Part shown: one piece after another, positions 10,213 to 21,620 of the stretch
Numbering within the stretch: the stretch's first letter is position 1
How the letters are laid out: each line of letters opens with the position of its first letter
Origin: Dallia pectoralis
Lineage: Eukaryota > Chordata > Actinopteri > Esociformes > Umbridae
Assembly (NCBI GenBank): GCA_029465975.1
Contig: CM055744.1
Span: forward strand, 558,001-622,000
Reading direction: 5' to 3'
Length of the DNA stretch: 64,000 bases
Program-made: the position numbers and the translations under genes
The notes under the pieces: generated by a model
The model's input: the letters and a program-made list of their open reading frames with translations, nothing else
Databases searched by the model: none
What the model was told of the DNA's origin: nothing

Positions 10213-13200
10213 TTTTACAGTTTTTAAGTAAATGTTCAATTAAGTTTGGTCCCTTGAAAATGAGGGGGATAAATTGAAAAGACCCAAACCTTTTCTCCCA
10301 TTTTAGATGTGAACACACTCTGATTAAAGCTAGAGTTAACAGCCAAACTAACAAAACTTGTGTCAGTGTCTAATTCTTTCCGGAACTAACTGTTCACACT
10401 TTGTCCATGTTTTTAAGAAAAGGCACAGACAGCGCAGGTATCACAGGGACCATTTTGAAATTGTGTTCATCCTGCTAATTGCTTCAATGTGCTACGCCTG
10501 ACTCCGACTGGGTCAGATTTCTAATGTTTTGCATCCGGCGCAAATGCATTATTTAACTGGTCAAATTAAAAGTTGGGTATTGCTTAGTATCCCTTCTTTC
10601 ATTCAGCTTAGTGAACTGTAAATTTCGAGCTATCAGTTTTTTCATAGTTCTTCATCCAAACTTAACTACCTCATCACCCTCTAAAGTTTTGGCACCACCT
10701 TTCTGTGTTTTATTTTTCATGATCTTTTCTGAATAAAGCGAAAGTAGCCTAACTAACTCTAACTGTCGTTGATGCGCATTAGCCTTTATTGTGAAAAACC
10801 CCAGCTCAGCCAGTCAGAAAATCGTGCCGGACAATTTTGGTGGTTAAATCTGAGTAAAAAATGTTGTTGCCGGTTTGTAAACAAACTGGTCATCGTTGGC
10901 TGAATGCTCAGCGTGTTTGATCTCATTCTGGACGTGGGTGTATTAATGCAGTCCTGATAGTGTTGGCAGGCTATGACACCCTAGAGGGTACATCTCATCA
11001 GGATTCAGTGGCTGTCGGGCCTCTGAAAAAGCAAGGAAATTGGCTGCCAATCCCTAATTAATCAACTCTGCTATTCAACCCCCACTCTGACCGTGGGTTT
11101 GTGATCAATAGCTAGTGTGGCGCTGCCTTCAAATGGAAACCATTCAGATTTATCTGCTAATATTCTAGGTGATAGCCAATGCCGGACTGGAGATGACAGA
11201 GGGCTCAAAGCCCATTACCTGCTGATTTACTGATTTACATTTAACTGTTGCCGCAGCCAAGTGCTGTGTTATCATCCACACGGAAACCAATAGGGACTAT
11301 CTCCTACACCCTTCCTCAGGACATGTCAAGGACAAAGCAGTGGGATAATGTCTGCATATGTTTCCACTTGTTTTAAACATGGGCGTGTAAAATGTCTGTG
11401 TGATTTCCCAGGTGAAAGTATGCATTTGCAACAGTAGTCTGCAATCTGTATTGTATATGTAGAGGGTTAAAAGAATAGTCTCCATCTATTTAAAAAAATA
11501 TATACTTTAACAGTTGTCTTTTCAGTTATTAAACTCTAGTTAAGCCAGCTCACCAATAGGTGCTGCTGCGGAGTTGTAATAAGAAAGCTGAGTGAGTGCA
11601 GAAATAAATATATGCTCAGACCGAATGCACTAAAAGTTTGCTCTCAGAGGTATGTAAAATACTCTCCAAAACATGTACATTTTATGTTAAGATTGTGTGT
11701 GGTGTGTTACAACCCGCAAACTATATACAATATCCCAGAAATAACTTTTTTTTAAGCGAGCGAGATTTCAATTGTGATTTCTCATGGTAGAAACCAATAG
11801 AGCGAGTGACAGACGTGGAAAGTGACACAACGCACGTCCTGATTGTGATAACTAACCTATCAGTTTTCTGGGTAGGCGGGCTTCACTGTCGACCTATTTC
11901 CAGCTCATCCATCAGTTCTATTTTGTTCCGTTCTGGTCCGTTTAGTTCCGTTCAAGTGGGATGGCATTAGCTGGTGAAATCACCTACCTGCAATGGGTTT
12001 TTGCGGTGTCTGATCATCCAACTTGTTACTTTTTTGTGAATATGTTGTATTGTGTATAATATGGAATAGGTTGTATAAGAAATGTGTTAACCAGATGTTT
12101 TAATAAGCTACATGTATTGTTAAAATCATTTTCTACAGTACAGTTTTGGCGGGACACCTCTGTACGGACACCTCTGTTTCAAAAGTAGCCTATGTTTATT
12201 AGCTAACGTTAGTAAATGGAGCGACGTCTGGAAGGAGCAATTACTGTTATTATTGTATTTTTGAAAGTCTAGTAAACAAATATAACGTCATGAAAATTCT
12301 GTTAACATCAATGGGCATGTAAAATCCTACATTTTTTATGGACATGTTATTACATTCACAGTTAACCTTACATATAAAGGATAATAACACCTGTTTTTAT
12401 CTGAATATATTAGTGACTGAATAGGTGTGATTTATATGTTATAGTGAATGACTGTTATTGTATGTGTAGAGATTTTTATTGGAATACTGCTTGAGGTTAA
12501 GAATTAATGACATCACAATCAGTTTTCATGAATAATTGTTAATTGTTGATTTTTGCAGAAACTATTACGTGCTCAGACCAAATGCAGTGAATGTTTGTGT
12601 CATTTCTCAACTGCTTCTAGCACAAACACAACCAGGCACCAGAAGTAACTGCTCGTTTCTGCTGCTCAGAGTGGCCGCAGACTTCTGTCCAGCTCCACTG
12701 GTTGGCTGTCTAGTGAGATGTCCTGGTAGGTGCCAGAAAGGTAATACATATAAATGACTCTATCATTATGTGCTTAATGTCAGCATACATACTTACACTA
12801 AAATCCCAAATATTTTTTTTATCTGTGTTCTCTCTGAGACAACGACAGTAACTGCTAATTATATACAGGCCCTGGAGGTTCCTTTGAATTTAATATTTTC
12901 TTTTTTTGTCCTGTTTCTTCATATAACCTGGAGAAGTCCGTTCATTTTTCCCCTGGTCAGTTTATCGGTTTTGCACTAAGCTCTTTGCTTCCAATCACTA
13001 TTCACTCACACGTGAAGGGAGTTATGTTATCAAAGCATCTGAGGTGGGATTTGAGAAATTTCTTTGTTGATTCTGTGTTGGTTGATTTCAACGGCTGGAT
13101 TGTTTCTAGTGATTGCGGAGGAGTTTTTCCCTGATGTTATTGCTGTGCTAATCAGCAGGAGATGATTAGGAGTGCTGGCCTAGGATACTGAGTCAGCACA

Positions 13201-13768
13201 CTAATGATCATTCAAAGTGAGCAGAATTCACACGCTCAGGAGGAGGGTTGCGTCAGGGCAACACCCTGACTGATGCTCGCCACCAATCACATTTGTTGTG
13301 GTAACATGAGTTGCTTATTGGCTTCTCTTTTTAATCACACATTTCGCTTTAAGACTTTCCCAACTTTCCAAGCTTTTTTTCTAAATTGTTACCACTGAAG
13401 TGAATCCTTACTGTGCTGTTTCGGGTTCCGAGGCCAACACTCTATCATCGTTTGCTGATCAAAACAGAGAATGATCGTTTACATCCTTTGCAAACACCGG
13501 AAAACATTCCTTCACCAAGATTTAGTAAGAGAACAAGTAGATTGTTAAGCGACAGGCAGTTACTGTCACCACCTGAAATTATAGGCCTTTAGGCATCTCT
13601 GCGTTGGTGTTGTCCCCAGTTTGAGAGGGAAAAAAAACATTTCTTTAAGATTTTCTTAAACCTGGACAGTCTAAATGAAGACCTGACCTAACCCATTAAT
13701 ATCTAACCCAAACCATCTCTTTTCAGCTCATCATTAGGCAGGGGTCTTTATGTAAAAATGTCACTCAG
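10213..13768. other. No gene seen; a short direct repeat pair
   Basis: No exon or transposase recognised. A ~45-bp diverged direct repeat of the form GTGCTCAGACCxAATGCA...GTTTG occurs near 11605-11640 and 12565-12600, about 960 bp apart, possibly ends of an old element. The frame 12536-12757 has no known motif. Confidence 0.4.
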
Positions 13769-14250
13769 TGTCACAGTATTTCAAGGAGAGGAGCAGGTTG
13801 CAGGGTGGAATTCCTTACTTTATTCAGTACAACACTGTGATCTGGTAATATGACTAAAAATGAACATGGTCTCTTAAATGAGCAAATAAGCAGCCACACA
13901 CACACAAAACATTCAACACACAAAACATTCAACACACAAAGACAAAGGGAAGCTGAGGAAATATATAAGCTTTCATAATGCTGGGATAAGAACCTGGGGC
14001 CTCATTTATCAAACTGCATGCATTTGGATTTGCGTCAGAAGTGGCGTACGGACGAAAGGTAGGAAATGCGTACGGACAGAAGTATTCAGATTTATAAAAC
14101 CGTGCACACGCACATCCTACGCCGTTTTCGCTTTATAAATCATAATGAACTCTAAATGTGGTGCAGCTTTTTCTCCTTTATGTCACGCCCATATTTGCCC
14201 ATAAATAGTGAGATAAACTCCCTAAATTAATATTAATTGATTAAGACATC

Positions 14251-14560
14251 ATGGCAAACACAGAGGAAAACCAGAAAAGTAACATTACTCACTTACAAGT
14301 TCTTGTTGGAGAGGTGGAAAAGAGGAGAACATGTGTTTGTAGGGCACAGTGTGGGCATCACTAATGAGGAGAGGAGAACATGTTGTTTGTAGGGCACAGT
14401 GTGGGCATCACTAATGCCTAAAGGAGAGGAGAACATGCTGTTTGTAGGGCACAGTGTGGGCATCACTAATACCAAAAGGAGAGGAGAACATGTTGTTTGT
14501 AGGGCACAGTGTGGGCATCACTAATGCCAAAAAGCCAAATTAGTGGCAAAATGATCAACA
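14251..14560 (+). pseudogene. Harbinger Myb/SANT-like protein remnant
   Basis: Starts with ATGGCAAACACAGAGG (MANTEENQKSN...), followed by VLVGEVEKRR. The segment resembling LFVGHSVGITNA is then repeated several times by tandem duplication and loses frame. The final copy ends in a NAKKPN-like stretch before a stop. In autonomous Harbinger elements this DNA-binding partner works with the transposase. Here it is clearly inactive. Confidence 0.6.
14315..14530 (+). repeat. ~55-bp tandem duplication inside the Harbinger Myb-like gene, 4 copies
   Basis: Four copies of a unit around GGAGAACATGTTGTTTGTAG / GGCACAGTGTGGGCATCACT, with small length differences. The unit lies within former coding sequence, so it probably arose after the gene stopped being used. 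Confidence 0.9.
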
Positions 14561-15041
14561 TGTCTGAATCATAAATTATTTGGACATTGAACGAAATGAA
14601 AATGTTTTCCATTTATGAAAGCATTTTCATTCACACTCGGTGCACCGATTACATTTGGGAACACATACACAGACTTTTTGATTTGCCTGTTCACCAGTGT
14701 ATGGAAACTTTATGTGATTATGAGACAAACCAATTATACATACTAACACATCTGATATGACCTGGTTAAGGGCTGGCTGACATATCCCAGACCTGTCAGC
14801 CAATTCCCTCTGGAATGTGTGGGACTGGCACAGAGTGGTTTCTCCTGATGCTCCTATGTAAGGCTGGGCCCAAAGGAGCGGAAAGGTCTAACAGGGCGGC
14901 CCGAGGAAGTCTGAACCAGCTTTTGAGCCACTCGTCCTCGTTTGCCAGCAAGTCTTCTTGCTGTGTGAAAATGCATTCACTCCGAATCCTTCCATTTGCC
15001 ATCTTCAGGATCAAGATCAGCCATTGTCCATGATCACGCAT
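14560..15041 (-). pseudogene. HARBI1-type transposase remnant
   Basis: The minus frame ending at 14796 contains LANEDEWLKSWFRLPRAALL and 'LGPALHRSIRRNHSVPVP', typical of the N-terminal part of HARBI1-like transposases. Further on in another frame, 'FPNVIGA' (near 14650) matches the motif just before the first catalytic aspartate of the DDE domain. Stops and frame changes separate the two parts, and the rest of the DDE domain is missing, so it cannot act as a nuclease. Confidence 0.75.
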
Positions 15042-15295
15042 TGTGATTTTTTATAACCATCCATTTGATTGTATTTGATAAGTTACAGGTGTTGGTATTA
15101 ATCTAATTGTAAAATGTATTGAAATTTAAATTTGATTAAAATTAAAAATATTAAAATAGAACCAACCATTCTGTAGCTGATAACAACATTTATATTATGA
15201 AATACACTTTCCCCAAGCGGACAATAAAGACTATCTATCTATCTTTCTATCTATATATATATACACTCACCAAAAGGATTATTAGGAACACCATA

Positions 15296-15845
15296 CTAAT
15301 ACTGTGTTTGACCCCCTTTCGCCTTCAGAACTGCCTTAATTCTACGTGGCATTGATTCAACAAGTTGCTGAAAGCATTCTTTAGAAATGTTGGCCCATAT
15401 TGATAGGATAGCATCTTGCAGTTGTTGGAGATTTGTGGGATGTACATCCAGGGCACGAAGCTCCAGTTCCACCACATCCCAAAGATGCTCTATTGGGTTG
15501 AGATCTGGTGGGGGCCATTTCAGTACAGTGAACTCATTGTCATGTTCAAGAAACCAATTTGAAATGATTTGAGCTTTGTGACATGGTGCATTATCCTGCT
15601 GGAAGTAGCCATCAGAGGATGGGTACATGGTGGTCATAAAGGGATGGACATGGTCAGAAACAATGCTCAGGTTGGCCGTGGCATTTAAATGATGCTCAAT
15701 TGGTACTAAGTGGCCTAAAGTGTGCCAAGAAAATATCCCCCACACCAATACACCACCACCACCAGCCTGCACAGTGGTAACAAGGCATGATGGATCCATG
15801 TTCTCATTCTGTTTACGCCAAATTCTGACTCTACCATCTGAATGT
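15296..15845 (-). pseudogene. Tc1 transposase, C-terminal piece
   Basis: The last part of the Tc1 coding sequence, ending at 15296. It contains the second catalytic aspartate in FQQDNAPCH and the glutamate in NPIEHLWD. I count 34 residues between them, the DD34E spacing of Tc1 transposases. The frame is open through this piece and ends with KGGQTQY before a stop. It is cut from the rest of the gene by the LINE inserted at 15846. Confidence 0.92.
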
Positions 15846-15867
15846 CCTCATCCTCATCTTCAACCGC

Positions 15868-17523
15868 TTATCCGGGGTCGGGTCGCGGGGTTAGCAGCTC
15901 TAGCAGGGGACCCCAAACTTCCCTTTCCCGGGGAACATTAGCCAGCTCTGACTGGGGAATCCTGAGGCGTTCCCAGGCCAGTGTGGAGATATAATCTCTC
16001 CACCTAGTCCTGGGTCTTCCCCGAGGTCTCCTCCCAGCTGGACGTGCCTGGAACACCTCTCTAGGGAGGCGCCCAGGTGGCATTCGTACAAGATGCCCGA
16101 ACCACCTCAACTGGCTCCTTTCTACGCAAAGGAGCAGCGGCTCTACTCCGAGTTCCTCTCGGATGACTGAGCTTCTCACCCTATCCCTAAGGGAGAGGCC
16201 AGCCACCTTTCTGAGAAAACCCATTTCGGCCGCTTGTACCCGCGATCTCGTTCTTTCGGTCAGGACCCAGCTTTCATGACCATAGGTGAGGGTAGGAACA
16301 AAGATTGACCCGTAGAACGAGAGCTTTGCCTTTCGGCTCAGCTCTCTTTTCGTCACAATGGTGCGGTGAAGCGAATGCAACACCGCCCCCGCTGCTCATT
16401 CCCTACCCGGAGCAGGCACTCCACCGGTTTCCTGCTGAGAGTCATGGCCTCAGATTTAGAGGTGCTAACCCTCATCCCAGCCGCTTCACACTCTGCTGCG
16501 AACCGATCCGGTGAGTGCTGAAGGTCACCGACCGATGAGGCCATCAGGACCACATCATCCGCAAAAAGCAGTGATGTGACCATCAGCCCACCGAACGGGA
16601 ACCCCTCCCCCCATGACTACGCCTTGATATCCTGTCCATGAATATTACAAACAGGATTGGTGACAAAGCGCAGCCCTGGCGGAGGCCAACCCCCACCGGG
16701 AACGAATCCGACTTACTGCCGAGGACACGGACACAGCTCATGCTTTGAGCGTACAGAGATTGGATGGCCCTGAGAAGAGACCCCCTCACCCCATACTCCC
16801 GCAGCACCTCCCACAAAAGATCCCGGGGTACCCGGTCATACGCCTTCTCCAGATCCACAAAACACATGTAGACTGGATGGGCATACTCCCAGGCCCCCTC
16901 CAGGATCCTTGCGAGAGTAAAGAGCTGGTCCATGGTTCCCCGGCCAGGACGAAAACCGCATTGTTCCTCTTCAATCTGAGGTTCGACTATTGGCCGAACC
17001 CTCCTTTTTCCAGCACTTTGGAGTACACTTTACCAGGGAGGCTGAGGAGTGTGATACCTCTGTAATTGGCACACACTCTCTGGTCCCCCTTTTTGAAGAG
17101 GGGAACCACCATCCCGGTCTGCCACTCCTCTGGCACTGTCCCAGACTTCCATGCAATGTTGAAGAGGCGTGTCAACAAAGACAGCCCTTCCCCACCCAAA
17201 GCTTTTAGCATTTCTGGACGAATCTCATCAGTCCCTGGGGCTTTGCCACTGTGGAGTTGTTTGACTACCTCAGCGACTTCCCCCAGGGAAACTGACGATG
17301 ACCCTCCATCAGCCTCCAGCTCTGCCTCTGTTCTAGAGGGCGTGTAGGTCGGATTCAGGAGCTCCTCAAAATGCTCTTTCCAGCGCCCGATCACATCATC
17401 AGTTGAGGTCAACAGTGTCCCATCCTTACTGTACACAGCTTGGATGGTTCCCCGTTTTCCCCTTCTGAGGTGCCGAACGGTTTTCCAGAAGCATTTTGGT
17501 GCCGACCGAAAGTCCTTCTCCAT
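15868..17523 (-). pseudogene. LINE reverse transcriptase and C-terminal domain, frameshifted
   Basis: Read from high to low coordinates: 17523-16987 has GKAPGTDEIRPEMLKALG and 'NYRGITLLS'; 16933-16583 has DLEKAYDRVPRDLLW and 'GLRQGCALSP'; 16583-16353 has the catalytic FADDVV box; 16383-15868 has 'LTYGHESWV', 'MGFLRKVAGLSLRDRV' and the basic GRRPRGRPRTRWRDY tail. These are conserved reverse-transcriptase blocks in the right order. They fall in different frames, so several frameshifts or stops block translation of one protein. Confidence 0.9.
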
Positions 17524-18016
17524 AGCTTATCCAAACTTCTCCCACACCCACTGCTTTGCCTCTGACACGGCAGCGGCTGCAGCCCTTCGGGCCTGTCGGT
17601 ACCCTGCAACTGCCTCTGGAGTCCCCAGGGATAGCATATCCCTGAAGGCCTCCTTCTTCAGTCAGACAGCTTCCCTGACCACCGTGGTCCACCACGGTGT
17701 TCTAGGGTTACCAGCCCTTGAGGCACTTAGGACCTTGAGACGACAGCTCACCGCCGCAGCTTCAGCAATAGAAGCTTTGAACATTGCCCACTCAGGTTCA
17801 ATGCCCCCAACCTCCACAGGGATGCCTGAAAAGCTCCGCCGGAGGTGTGAGTTGAAGATCTTTCGGACAGGGGCCTCTGATCCAACTCACTACCAGATGG
17901 TGATCAGTTGACAGCTCTGCCACTCTCTTCACCCGAGTGTCCAAAACATGCGGCCTTAGATCAGCCGATACGATCACAAAATCGATCATTGACCTTCGGC
18001 CTAGGGTGCTCTGGTA
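17524..18016 (-). pseudogene. LINE linker between endonuclease and reverse transcriptase
   Basis: Minus-strand frames here continue the LINE ORF. MIDFVIVSADLRPHVLDTRV and 'STDHHLVVS' (17989-17880) hold the last endonuclease motif with its conserved D-H pair. A linker to the reverse transcriptase follows, broken by stops (for example near 17525 and 17660). Confidence 0.8.
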
Positions 18017-18883
18017 CTATGTACACTTATGCGCCTCCTTATGTTCGAACATGGTGTTTGTTATAAACAATCCATGACTAGCACAGAAGTTCAATAACAA
18101 ACGACCGCTCGGGTTTAGATCAGGGAGGCCGTTCCTCCCAATCACGCCTCTCCAGGTGTCTCCATCAATGCCCACATATGCGTTGAAGTCTCCCAGCAGA
18201 ATGATGGAGTACCCTACTGGAGCCCTATATAGGACTCCCTTCAGGGTCACCAAGAAGGCTGAATACTCCGAACTGCTGTTTGGTGCATAAGCACAAACAA
18301 CAGTCAGAGTTTCCCCCCTAACCACCCTTAGGCGTAGGGAGGCAAACCTCTCATCCACCGGGGTAAACTCCAACACCGCCGTGCTCAGACGTGGGCTCGT
18401 GAGTATCCCCACACCAGCCCGCCGCCTCTCACCCTGGGCAACTCCAGAGAAGAACAGAGTCCAACCCCTATCCAGGAGTAAGGTTCCAGAGCCACGGTTG
18501 TGCGTAGAGGTAAGTCCCACCAGATCCAACTGGTATCGCTCCACCTCACGCACAAGTTCTGGCTCCTTCCCCCCCAGCGAGGTGACGTTCCACGTCCCCA
18601 AAGCAAGCTTCTGCCGCCCGGGTCTGATCCGTCGAGACCCCCCACCTTCACTGCCACCCATATGACAGCGCACCCGACCCCTGCGGTTGTTCCTGTGAGT
18701 GGTGGGCCCACAGGATGGAGAGGAGAGAGATGTGCCCGGCCGGGCTCCGTGGCAAACCCGGCCACCAGACGCTCGCTTTCGAGCTCGCCGTCTGGGCCTG
18801 GCTCCAGACGAGGGCCCTGGGCTTCCTCCAGGCAGGGTCTCGCTCCTTTTCCCTCTATCTTTCATGGGGTCTTGGTGAACCAT
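18017..18883 (-). pseudogene. LINE N-terminal region and AP-like endonuclease
   Basis: The open minus frame starts with a basic, Arg/Pro-rich leader of about 90 residues. The endonuclease domain follows: LGTWNVTSL, 'RAGVGIL', VVCAYAPNSS and 'ILLGDFNAYVG'. These match the apurinic endonuclease fold that LINEs use to nick target DNA. The frame closes before the final SDH-type motif, which lies in the next frame, so this copy is inactive. Confidence 0.9.
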
Positions 18884-19023
18884 TCTTAGTCTGGCCCCTC
18901 GCCTGAGACCACTTTGCCTTGGGAAACCCTACCAGGAGCATGAAGCTCCAGACAACCCAGCCCTCAGGTTCATAGGGGCACACAAACCTCTCCACCACGT
19001 TAAAGTGATGATTCCCGGGGAGG

Positions 19024-19330
19024 CCATCTGAATGTGTCAACAGAAATCGAGACTCATCAGACCAGGCAACGTTTTTCCAGTCTTCAACTGTCCAATGTTG
19101 GTGATCTCGCGCAAATTGTAGCCTCTTTTTTGTATTTGTAGTGGAGATGAGTGGTACCCACTGGGGTCTTCTGCTGTTGTAGCCCATCCGCCTCAAGGTT
19201 GTGCGTGTTGTGGCTTCACAAATGCTTTGCTGCATACCTTGGTTGTAACGAGTGGTTATTCCAGTCAAAGTTGCTCTTCTATCAGCTTGAATCATTCGGC
19301 CCATTCTCCTCTGACCTCTAGCATCAACAA
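19024..19330 (-). pseudogene. Tc1 transposase, middle piece
   Basis: Contains a second helix-turn-helix-like part (TTRTTLRRMGYNSRRPQWVP) and the first catalytic aspartate in WKNVAWSDESRFLLTHSDG. Low-coordinate continuation is interrupted by the LINE at 19023, and high-coordinate continuation by the hAT MITE at 19331. The interrupted frame is otherwise open, so the gene looks to have been intact when it was first hit. Confidence 0.92.
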
Positions 19331-20182
19331 CAGTGTTGGTCATCTTACTTAAAAAAGTAATTAGTTACAGTTACAAATTACTTCTCCCAAAAAGTAATTG
19401 AGTTAGTAACTCAGTTGCCACATTGTAAAAGTAATTAGTTACTCAGCAAAGTAACTGACATTATTTTGTTTATGTTCTAAACGCTATTACGTTCTATAAC
19501 ATTTAACGTCAAAGATGTTTATATTAACTTATTGAAGAATAAAACACTATATACAGTATTTTAGAACATTTGGTATTTATTTGAACTCAATAGATTGCAG
19601 CTGCCATATGATATGCATATGATAAAAACATAAATAAATATTGAAAATAAAATTCAAGTGCAAATTTAAGACACAAAAACCTTGGTAAAAAGAAACAAAG
19701 GAAAATCTTTGCTTGAGGCAGACGTGGATAACGTCTTTTTTCCTGGGCAATGTGGGCATAGCGTGCATGTAACATAAACATTCTTGCCTTTGACTTCAAT
19801 GAGCGAGAAGTAGTGCCGGTACTTCCAGTTTGATACGGCTATTTTTGAACTTCCCCGGCTCGTCGCCATTGTCGCTGACGCAGTCTTGTTTAGTGGTAGT
19901 GTGTGCTGCGAGACAGCGTGAGCAAGGCACCGCCCACCAAGCCAATCATCATCACTTTTGCAATGGCGTCATCATCCCCACCCCAGCTGCAGTTGTTGTG
20001 TAGCCAAAACATGACACCTCGCGCTTCATTCAACCAAATTGTAGTAACGTGACACTTTCAATCTCAGTAAAGATAACGGCGTTGTAACGATGGAAACAGT
20101 AATTAATTAGATTACTCCGTTACTGAAAAAGTAACTCCGTTAGTAACGCCGTTATACTTAAACGCCGTTAATCCCAACACTG
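19331..20182. mobile_element. Nonautonomous hAT element inside Tc1
   Basis: Ends CAGTGTTGG...CCAACACTG with a perfect 8-bp duplication ATCAACAA (19323-19330 and 20183-20190). Both subterminal regions are rich in AGTAATTAGTTAC/GTAACGCCGTTA-type motifs in opposite orientation. It is 852 bp with no transposase; the small minus frames near 19577-19869 have no known motif. Confidence 0.93.
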
Positions 20183-20380
20183 ATCAACAAGGCATTTTCG
20201 CCCACAGGACTGCCGCATACTGGATGTTTTTCCCTTTTCACACCATTCTTTGTAAACCCTAGAAATGATTGTGCGTGAAAATCCCAGTAACTGAGCAGAT
20301 TGTGAAATACTCAGACCGGCCCGTCTGGCACCAACAACCATGCCACCCTCAAAATTGCTTAAATCACCTTTCTTTCCCAT
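20183..20380 (-). pseudogene. Tc1 transposase, N-terminal piece
   Basis: Starts MGKKGDLSNFEGGMVVGARR and continues 'ISQSAQLLGFSRTIISRVYKEW', a paired-like helix-turn-helix that in this family binds the inverted repeats. The open frame runs into the hAT insertion at 20182. Confidence 0.92.
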
Positions 20381-21207
20381 TCTGACATTCAGTTTGGAGT
20401 TCAGAAGATTGTCTTGACCAGGACCACACTCCTAAATGCATTGAAGCAACTGCCATGTGATTGGTTGCTTAGATAATTGTATTAATGAGAAATTGAACAG
20501 GTGTTCCTAATAATCCTTTAGGTGAGTGTATATCTATCGACCCATCTCCCCATCTATACGCTCCATCAGACGGAGAATATCAGTTTTATACATGATTTTG
20601 TTCTGTTTGCCGTATTATCTATGAGGATGTATTGCACAACATGCCAATATAATTACAGAACATTTTGAGTTATTTTTTGTAAATAAATCTTCATTTGAAA
20701 TTACGTTACTATCTGGTTTTAATTTGTTTGTTTTTGCAGATCGATCAAGCAGTTGTTTGTGTAGGCTGTTAGTTGTAAGAATGGCTTTGTAAATTCTTCA
20801 TATTATTAATGACACAAAATATTTCGATTTATTTTACACAATTGTCTTCATTGTTTCAAACGAGTTTCACATGTTTCATCCATCTGCGGTTGATGTCGCC
20901 ATTTCTCATTTCACCCGTTTCTGTGCGTACACATGGGTCCAAGCTTGCGTGGAGGACCGCACATTTTCCCGCCTAGTTTGTTTGTATAAATCCCAACTAT
21001 TGCGTAGAGAGCGGCATACGTCTTCTTTTGTGCGTACGGATCGTTATAAATGAGGCCCCTGGTGTGTAGGTAGCCAAGACAAAACAAGAGAAAACAGATT
21101 GAATGTTGAATTACTGAGCGGGATGACTAAAAGGCTGGTGGCGAAGACCGTCGATGTCTGCCTGAAGACGGAGAGGTGGCAGCTTCTGAAAGAGTTGTGA
21201 CACTCAG

Positions 21208-21612
21208 GGACATCTTCCCATCTATAATGTCTTAATCTAGTGAATTGACAAGTCTGTTAACATGAATTTGAGACACCTTGTTGCCCGTAAAAACATAAAA
21301 ACACACACATTTTTAATCCGCTTTTAATTCATGTCGTAATCTCCAAAGCGTCTCTATGCGAAGATGTCCCGCCTTCCAACCAGCTTAACTCAGAACACCC
21401 GACTACGATTGGTCCGTTATGATAAGCAACACATTTGGTTGGCTGAGGCTTAAGAACTCAGAGATAAAGGTTAGTCTATGGAATGTGTGGGATATCAGAT
21501 CTTGATGTTTTTCCCCAAAAAATAATTGTTTGCAGAAAAACTGGATTGCTGTTGTGCATATGTGTCGCTGCAGATGTCTTCACTTAAGGGACCAGTTTAA
21601 ATGAGATGGATA
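21208..21612. other. No gene seen
   Basis: Short unique-looking spacer between the nested stack and the next hAT element. Confidence 0.5.
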
Positions 21613-21620
21613 CTTCATAC

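Larger units (their letters stand above)
15846..19023 (-). mobile_element. Full-length APE-type LINE inserted in the Tc1 transposase gene
   Basis: A 12-bp duplication CCATCTGAATGT flanks it exactly (15834-15845 and 19024-19035). On the minus strand the element starts with a GC-rich 5' UTR (CCTCCCCGGGAATCATCACT), then one long ORF with endonuclease followed by reverse transcriptase, and ends in a CCGGATAAGCGGTTGAAGAT type 3' end with a short GATGAG tail. At 3.18 kb it looks full length. Domain order and C-terminal RRPRGRPRTRWRDY motif suit the I/Nimb-like fish LINE groups, but the clade is tentative. Confidence 0.9.
15264..20528 (-). mobile_element. Tc1 element, interrupted by a LINE and a hAT MITE
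   Basis: Inverted ends CACTCACC(A/T)AAAGGATTATT and the reverse complement GGTGTTCCTAATAATCC...GGTGAGTG sit at TA dinucleotides (15262-15263 and 20529-20530) within a TATC/TA-rich microsatellite. Removing the two nested elements and their duplications leaves about 1.2 kb, the usual length for a Tc1 element. The transposase lies on the minus strand in three pieces. Confidence 0.93.
13997..21058. mobile_element. PIF/Harbinger transposon, internally decayed and interrupted
   Basis: Ends read GGGCCTCATTTAT...ATAAATGAGGCCC, with the 3-bp duplication CTG (13994-13996 and 21059-21061). The reconstructed target context ACCTGGTGT agrees with the known vertebrate Harbinger preference for a CWG centre. 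It carries remnants of both expected genes: a Myb/SANT-like protein on + (14251 onward) and a HARBI1-type transposase on - (about 14560-15041). Without the nested Tc1 it would be only about 1.8 kb, so it was already internally deleted. Confidence 0.88.
13769..21202. mobile_element. Solo LTR split by a nested transposon stack
   Basis: Starts TGTCACAG and ends GTTGTGACA, flanked by CTCAG on both sides (13764-13768 and 21203-21207). Removing the Harbinger insertion and its 3-bp duplication leaves about 369 bp, close to the 384-bp LTR at 8238. The left part carries 'CACTGTGATCTGGTAA', matching the conserved block in the other two LTRs. This is the outermost and therefore oldest layer of the nest. 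Confidence 0.75.

Noticed and set aside
12536..12757. 73-residue frame preceded by TTTTTGCAG as an exon
   Set aside because: A polypyrimidine-AG precedes it, but no donor in a sensible place and no known motif. The start region is also part of a diverged direct repeat with ~11605.
14815..15033. Plus-strand 72-residue frame
   Set aside because: It is the opposite strand of the HARBI1-type transposase fragment.
15900..18906. Plus-strand frames of up to 155 residues
   Set aside because: They are shadows opposite the minus-strand LINE ORF.
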